DNA from: Spirochaetota bacterium
GTDB taxonomy: Bacteria > Spirochaetota > UBA4802 > UBA5550
NCBI GenBank assembly: GCA_022704585.1
Contig: JAKJGD010000111.1
Location: forward strand, 1 to 6,959
Length of the DNA: 6,959 nt
Direction: 5' to 3'
The translations under genes were made by a program, and so were the position numbers. Of the stretch, positions 4,576 through 6,959 are shown piece by piece (position 1 is the stretch's first letter; the number at the start of each line of letters is the position of its first letter). The notes beneath the pieces were generated by a model that ran no database searches, was not told the origin of the DNA, and saw nothing but the letters and a program-made list of their open reading frames with translations.

Positions 4576-6186
4576 ATGGCACAAGCCCACCTTAACCCGG
4601 TCATTGCCTCCCACCTGGTGGAAATAAAAGCCGAGGAAAATCCGGATACCCGGGTTTACGTATTCGAGCGCGGGGAGCACGGCGAGGACGTCATAACCTA
4701 CCGGGACCTGCACGAAAAGGCGAATCGGCTCGCTCGTCTCCTCCTCGAAAAGGGGATCAAGACCGGCGACACCTTCGGCGTTTTCATGCGGAACTACCCG
4801 GAGTTCGTCTACTCGCTCGTCGCCGGCACCACGATCGGCGCGATCATGGTGCCGATCGACCCGCGCTCGCGCGGCGACAGGCTGAAGTATCTGCTGACCA
4901 ACAGCGGCGCGAAAGCCGTGATCGTGTCGATCGAATGCCTCGAACAGCTCGAGGAGGTCTTAAAGGACGTGCCGGATCTGAAGTTCATCGCCGTTGCGTA
5001 CCAGCGGGACCTGGGCATGCCCGTGTCGCCGAAGTACCACGCGCTCAATGAAACGCTGGAGAAAGACACCTGGGAAACAGTGGACCAGATGATCATGGAC
5101 GTGCGCCAGCCCATGGAGATTATCTACACCTCCGGCACGACCGGCGACCCCAAGGGCGTTGCAATAAGGAACAACCGCACGGGCCTCTTCAATATTCTGA
5201 ATATGATCGTGTGGAAGTACAAGAAAGATGACATTCTCTACAACGGTTTGTCACTCACGCACGGCAACGCACAGGCGGTGACTCTGTTTCCGGCCCTGGC
5301 GCTGGGGATCACCGCGGTGTTCAGTCCGCGCTTCACCAAGAGCCGCATCTGGGACATCTGCCGGAAGTACGGGTGTACCTCGTTCTCGTCCCTGGGCGGC
5401 ATGCTCGCCGGCATCTACAACGAGCCGGAGAAGCCCGGCGACGCTGACAACCCCGTGAAGGTCGTGATCAGCGCCGGCACGCCGCAGCCGATCTGGGACC
5501 CCTTCGAGAAGCGTTTCAACGTGAAGATACTCGAATGGTACGGCTCCGTGGAGGGCGGTTTCGCCTACAAGCCGATCGGCCAGGGGCCGGTGGGGTCGTT
5601 CGGGAAGCCGGTGCCGGGCGTCATGGAATTCAAGATCGTGGACGACCAGGACAGGGATGTGCCGGTCGGCCAGACGGGCGAGCTCATCTGCCGCATGATG
5701 AAGGGCGAGACCAGGGTGGACTACCTGGGCAAGCCGGACGATTCCGAGGAAAAGACGCGGGGCGGGTGGCTCCGCACGGGCGACATGGTGCACAGGGATT
5801 CCGGGGGATGGTATTTCTTCGATTTCCGCAAGGGCACCGAGCTCAGGCGCGCGGGCGATTTCATCCAGCCGGAGTACGTGGAGACGGTCATCGGCAAGCA
5901 CCCGGAGGTGAGCGAGGCCTGCGTCTTCGGCATACCGGCGGCCTCGGGCGCGCCGGGCGAGAGCGACCTGGTGGCGGCGCTGGAGCCCTTCGACGGGAAG
6001 GAGATCGATCCCGCGTCCGTGTACACGCTGTGTAAAAATGACCTTGAGAAAAACTTTATCCCGTCATACCTTCTTGTCGTCGGCCATATTCCCAAAACCA
6101 TATCCGAAAAGGCCATACCGCGGCAGTTGAAGGAGATGTTCGAGAAGGGCGAAGGGAAGATATTCAAGGTTGAAGATTTCATCTGA
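4576..6186 (+). CDS. AMP-forming acyl-CoA synthetase (fatty-acid/carnitine-CoA ligase-like)
   Basis: A 536-residue adenylate-forming ligase of full length for the family. It activates a carboxylic acid with ATP to an acyl-adenylate and then to the CoA thioester. Motifs in order: P-loop YTSGTTGDPKG (184-194), the strand/turn VVISAGTPQP (296-305), adenine site EWYGSVEGG (320-328), GWLRTGD with ribose-binding Asp 403, the hinge region FDFRKGTELRRAGDFIQP (415-432, Arg 418 retained) and the C-terminal catalytic Lys 512 in PKTISEKAIPRQL. Deviations: the usual Asp-Arg pair of the hinge reads Phe-Arg, the following Gly-Gly reads Ala-Gly, and the usual Gly before the catalytic Lys is Glu. Overall it looks closest to the crotonobetaine/carnitine-CoA ligase side of the family, but the substrate is not determined. 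AGGAGG at 4564-4569 overlaps the previous stop and is 6 bases from ATG 4576. A 107-base spacer separates it from the dehydrogenase. Confidence 0.93.
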   Translation: MAQAHLNPVIASHLVEIKAEENPDTRVYVFERGEHGEDVITYRDLHEKANRLARLLLEKGIKTGDTFGVFMRNYPEFVYSLVAGTTIGAIMVPIDPRSRGDRLKYLLTNSGAKAVIVSIECLEQLEEVLKDVPDLKFIAVAYQRDLGMPVSPKYHALNETLEKDTWETVDQMIMDVRQPMEIIYTSGTTGDPKGVAIRNNRTGLFNILNMIVWKYKKDDILYNGLSLTHGNAQAVTLFPALALGITAVFSPRFTKSRIWDICRKYGCTSFSSLGGMLAGIYNEPEKPGDADNPVKVVISAGTPQPIWDPFEKRFNVKILEWYGSVEGGFAYKPIGQGPVGSFGKPVPGVMEFKIVDDQDRDVPVGQTGELICRMMKGETRVDYLGKPDDSEEKTRGGWLRTGDMVHRDSGGWYFFDFRKGTELRRAGDFIQPEYVETVIGKHPEVSEACVFGIPAASGAPGESDLVAALEPFDGKEIDPASVYTLCKNDLEKNFIPSYLLVVGHIPKTISEKAIPRQLKEMFEKGEGKIFKVEDFI

Positions 6187-6201
6187 ACCGGCTATCGATA
6201 C

Positions 6202-6227
6202 ACGCCCTCTACCCCGGAAAAGGGCGT
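6202..6227 (+). other. Stem-loop after the ligase gene
   Basis: ACGCCCT (6202-6208) and AGGGCGT (6221-6227) form a perfect 7 bp stem with a 12-base loop, starting 16 bases after the ligase stop. No T-run follows (TATGAAAGG), so it is not a classical intrinsic terminator. It may protect the 3' end of the upstream message or be a weak attenuator before the dehydrogenase gene. Confidence 0.5.
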
Positions 6228-6251
6228 TATGAAAGGAAGAAGTTACAACGT

Positions 6252-6274
6252 CCCCCTCCGGGGGATTGAGGGGG
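6252..6274. repeat. GC-rich hairpin element before the dehydrogenase gene, similar to 2147-2169
   Basis: CCCCCTC (6252-6258) pairs perfectly with GAGGGGG (6268-6274) across a 9-base loop. The 23 bp element matches the element at 2147-2169 upstream of the TetR gene at 17 of 23 ungapped positions, including the shared TCCGGGGG core, and both lie within 20 bases of a start codon. This may be a dispersed palindromic (REP-like) element, or two chance GC-rich hairpins. It ends 9 bases before the AGGAGG of the next gene and has no T-run. Confidence 0.5.
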
Positions 6275-6293
6275 CTAATAAAAGGAGGATCCC

Positions 6294-6959
6294 ATGTCCT
6301 ATACCGAGCTTGATCTCAGCCTCTCCGAAGACCACGTGGCCCTGAAGGAGGCGGTGCATAAATTTTCCATGGGCGTGCTGCGCCCGGCCGCGCTCGAGCT
6401 GGACAAGTTGACGCCCGAGCAGGTGGTTGAAAAGAATTCGCTCTACTGGAAGTGCATGAAGCAGATGTACGAGCTAAATTACCATACCGTGCTCATCTCC
6501 GACGCGTACGGCGGCCTTGGCCTGGACCCGCTGGCCACCCATATCGTGTGGGAGGAGATCGCGTACGGCAGCGTGGGCTTTGCCGTGTCGCTGGGGTGCA
6601 GCTGTTTCAACGCGTTTTACGCCTCGATGCTGGCGGACGATTACATGATCGAGAAATTCATCATGCCATTCGTGGAGTGCCGTGACGCCAGCGTCATGAG
6701 CTGCTGGGGGATCACGGAGCCGGACCACGGGTCCGACATCCTGATGTCGGGGACCGATAATTTTCACAACCCGAAAGTGACCCAGCAGGTCAAGGTCGTG
6801 AAGAAGGGAAGCGATTACATCCTCAACGGCCAGAAGTCTTCCTGGATATCCAACGGCCCGGTGGCGAGCAACATCTCGCTGTTCGTCAACCTGGATCCCT
6901 CCCTGGGGATGGCAGGCGGCGGCATCTGCCTGGTAGACCTGAACCAGAAAGGGGTGAGC
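6294..6959 (+). CDS. Acyl-CoA dehydrogenase, N-terminal part (3' end outside window)
   Basis: From ATG 6294 the frame stays open for 222 codons to the last base; AAAGGAGG at 6281-6288 gives a near-perfect ribosome binding site with 5 bases spacing. Family features in order: the helical N-terminal domain (MSYTELDLSLSEDHVALKEAVHKF, with LISDAYGGLGLDPLATHIVWEEIA at about 67-90, the usual P-x-x-YGG-x-G region), a helix GSVGFAVSLGCSCFN (92-106), then the FAD/substrate loop SCWGITEPDHGSD (136-148) and LNGQKSSWISNG (177-188). The protein would oxidise an acyl-CoA to the enoyl-CoA, passing electrons to ETF or another carrier. About 28 residues lie between GSD and the LNG motif, with an extra DNFHNPKVTQQ-like stretch, so it is a divergent subfamily. 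The catalytic Glu lies beyond the window and cannot be checked. It is the sixth gene of the operon, which supports acyl-CoA breakdown. Confidence 0.92.
   Translation, partial: MSYTELDLSLSEDHVALKEAVHKFSMGVLRPAALELDKLTPEQVVEKNSLYWKCMKQMYELNYHTVLISDAYGGLGLDPLATHIVWEEIAYGSVGFAVSLGCSCFNAFYASMLADDYMIEKFIMPFVECRDASVMSCWGITEPDHGSDILMSGTDNFHNPKVTQQVKVVKKGSDYILNGQKSSWISNGPVASNISLFVNLDPSLGMAGGGICLVDLNQKGVS

Noticed and set aside
3149..4604. Two minus-strand open frames (278 and 246 codons) opposite the DUF2148 genes
   Set aside because: They are antisense to two clearly coding genes with conserved cysteine motifs, and their composition is that of GC-rich shadow frames.
6170..6200. Internal promoter for the dehydrogenase (TTGAAG ... 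CGATAC)
   Set aside because: Both hexamers are poor matches and the -35 would lie inside the ligase gene; no support beyond chance.

Overview
The window reads as one strand (+) of a GC-rich bacterial chromosome. The coding parts are clearly GC-rich, use many C/G third positions, and carry strong AGGAGG-type ribosome binding sites. The gene content suggests an anaerobic bacterium: two 4Fe-4S proteins of the DUF2148 (COG4739) type sit among acyl-CoA enzymes, next to a hybrid sensor kinase of a style common in Deltaproteobacteria-like and Spirochaetes-like genomes. The exact phylum cannot be fixed from this window.

Layout. (1) Positions 3-1022 hold the 3' end of a hybrid histidine kinase (end of the dimerisation helix, ATPase domain, receiver). 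It is followed after 13 bases by an alpha/beta hydrolase (1036-1734), and the two are probably co-transcribed. (2) The 449-base gap 1735-2183 is the only long gene-free stretch. It begins directly after the hydrolase stop codon with a tandem array of a 42-43 bp unit (three near-identical copies plus one diverged copy). It then turns abruptly AT-rich, carries a near-consensus sigma-70-type promoter (1964-1992) and a 30 bp inverted repeat (2004-2033) just downstream of it, and ends in a GC-rich leader with a hairpin touching the ribosome binding site. (3) From 2184 to the window end runs a tight operon: TetR-family regulator, SCP2-like lipid-binding protein, two tandem paralogous DUF2148 iron-sulfur proteins, an acyl-CoA ligase and the first 222 residues of an acyl-CoA dehydrogenase. 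Gaps are 10-19 bases up to the ligase; a 107-base spacer with two hairpins precedes the dehydrogenase.

How the parts could work together (inference). The TetR protein is the first gene behind a promoter that carries a palindrome at the transcription start, the classical arrangement of an autoregulated, ligand-released repressor. The ligase would activate a carboxylic acid to its CoA thioester, the dehydrogenase would oxidise it, and the SCP2 protein could carry or present the hydrophobic substrate. The two DUF2148 proteins are the unexplained part. Their conserved four-cysteine motifs and their position between lipid carrier and ligase suggest a redox or cofactor role specific to this acyl-CoA pathway. 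This conserved-looking six-gene module is the best candidate for an undescribed system here.
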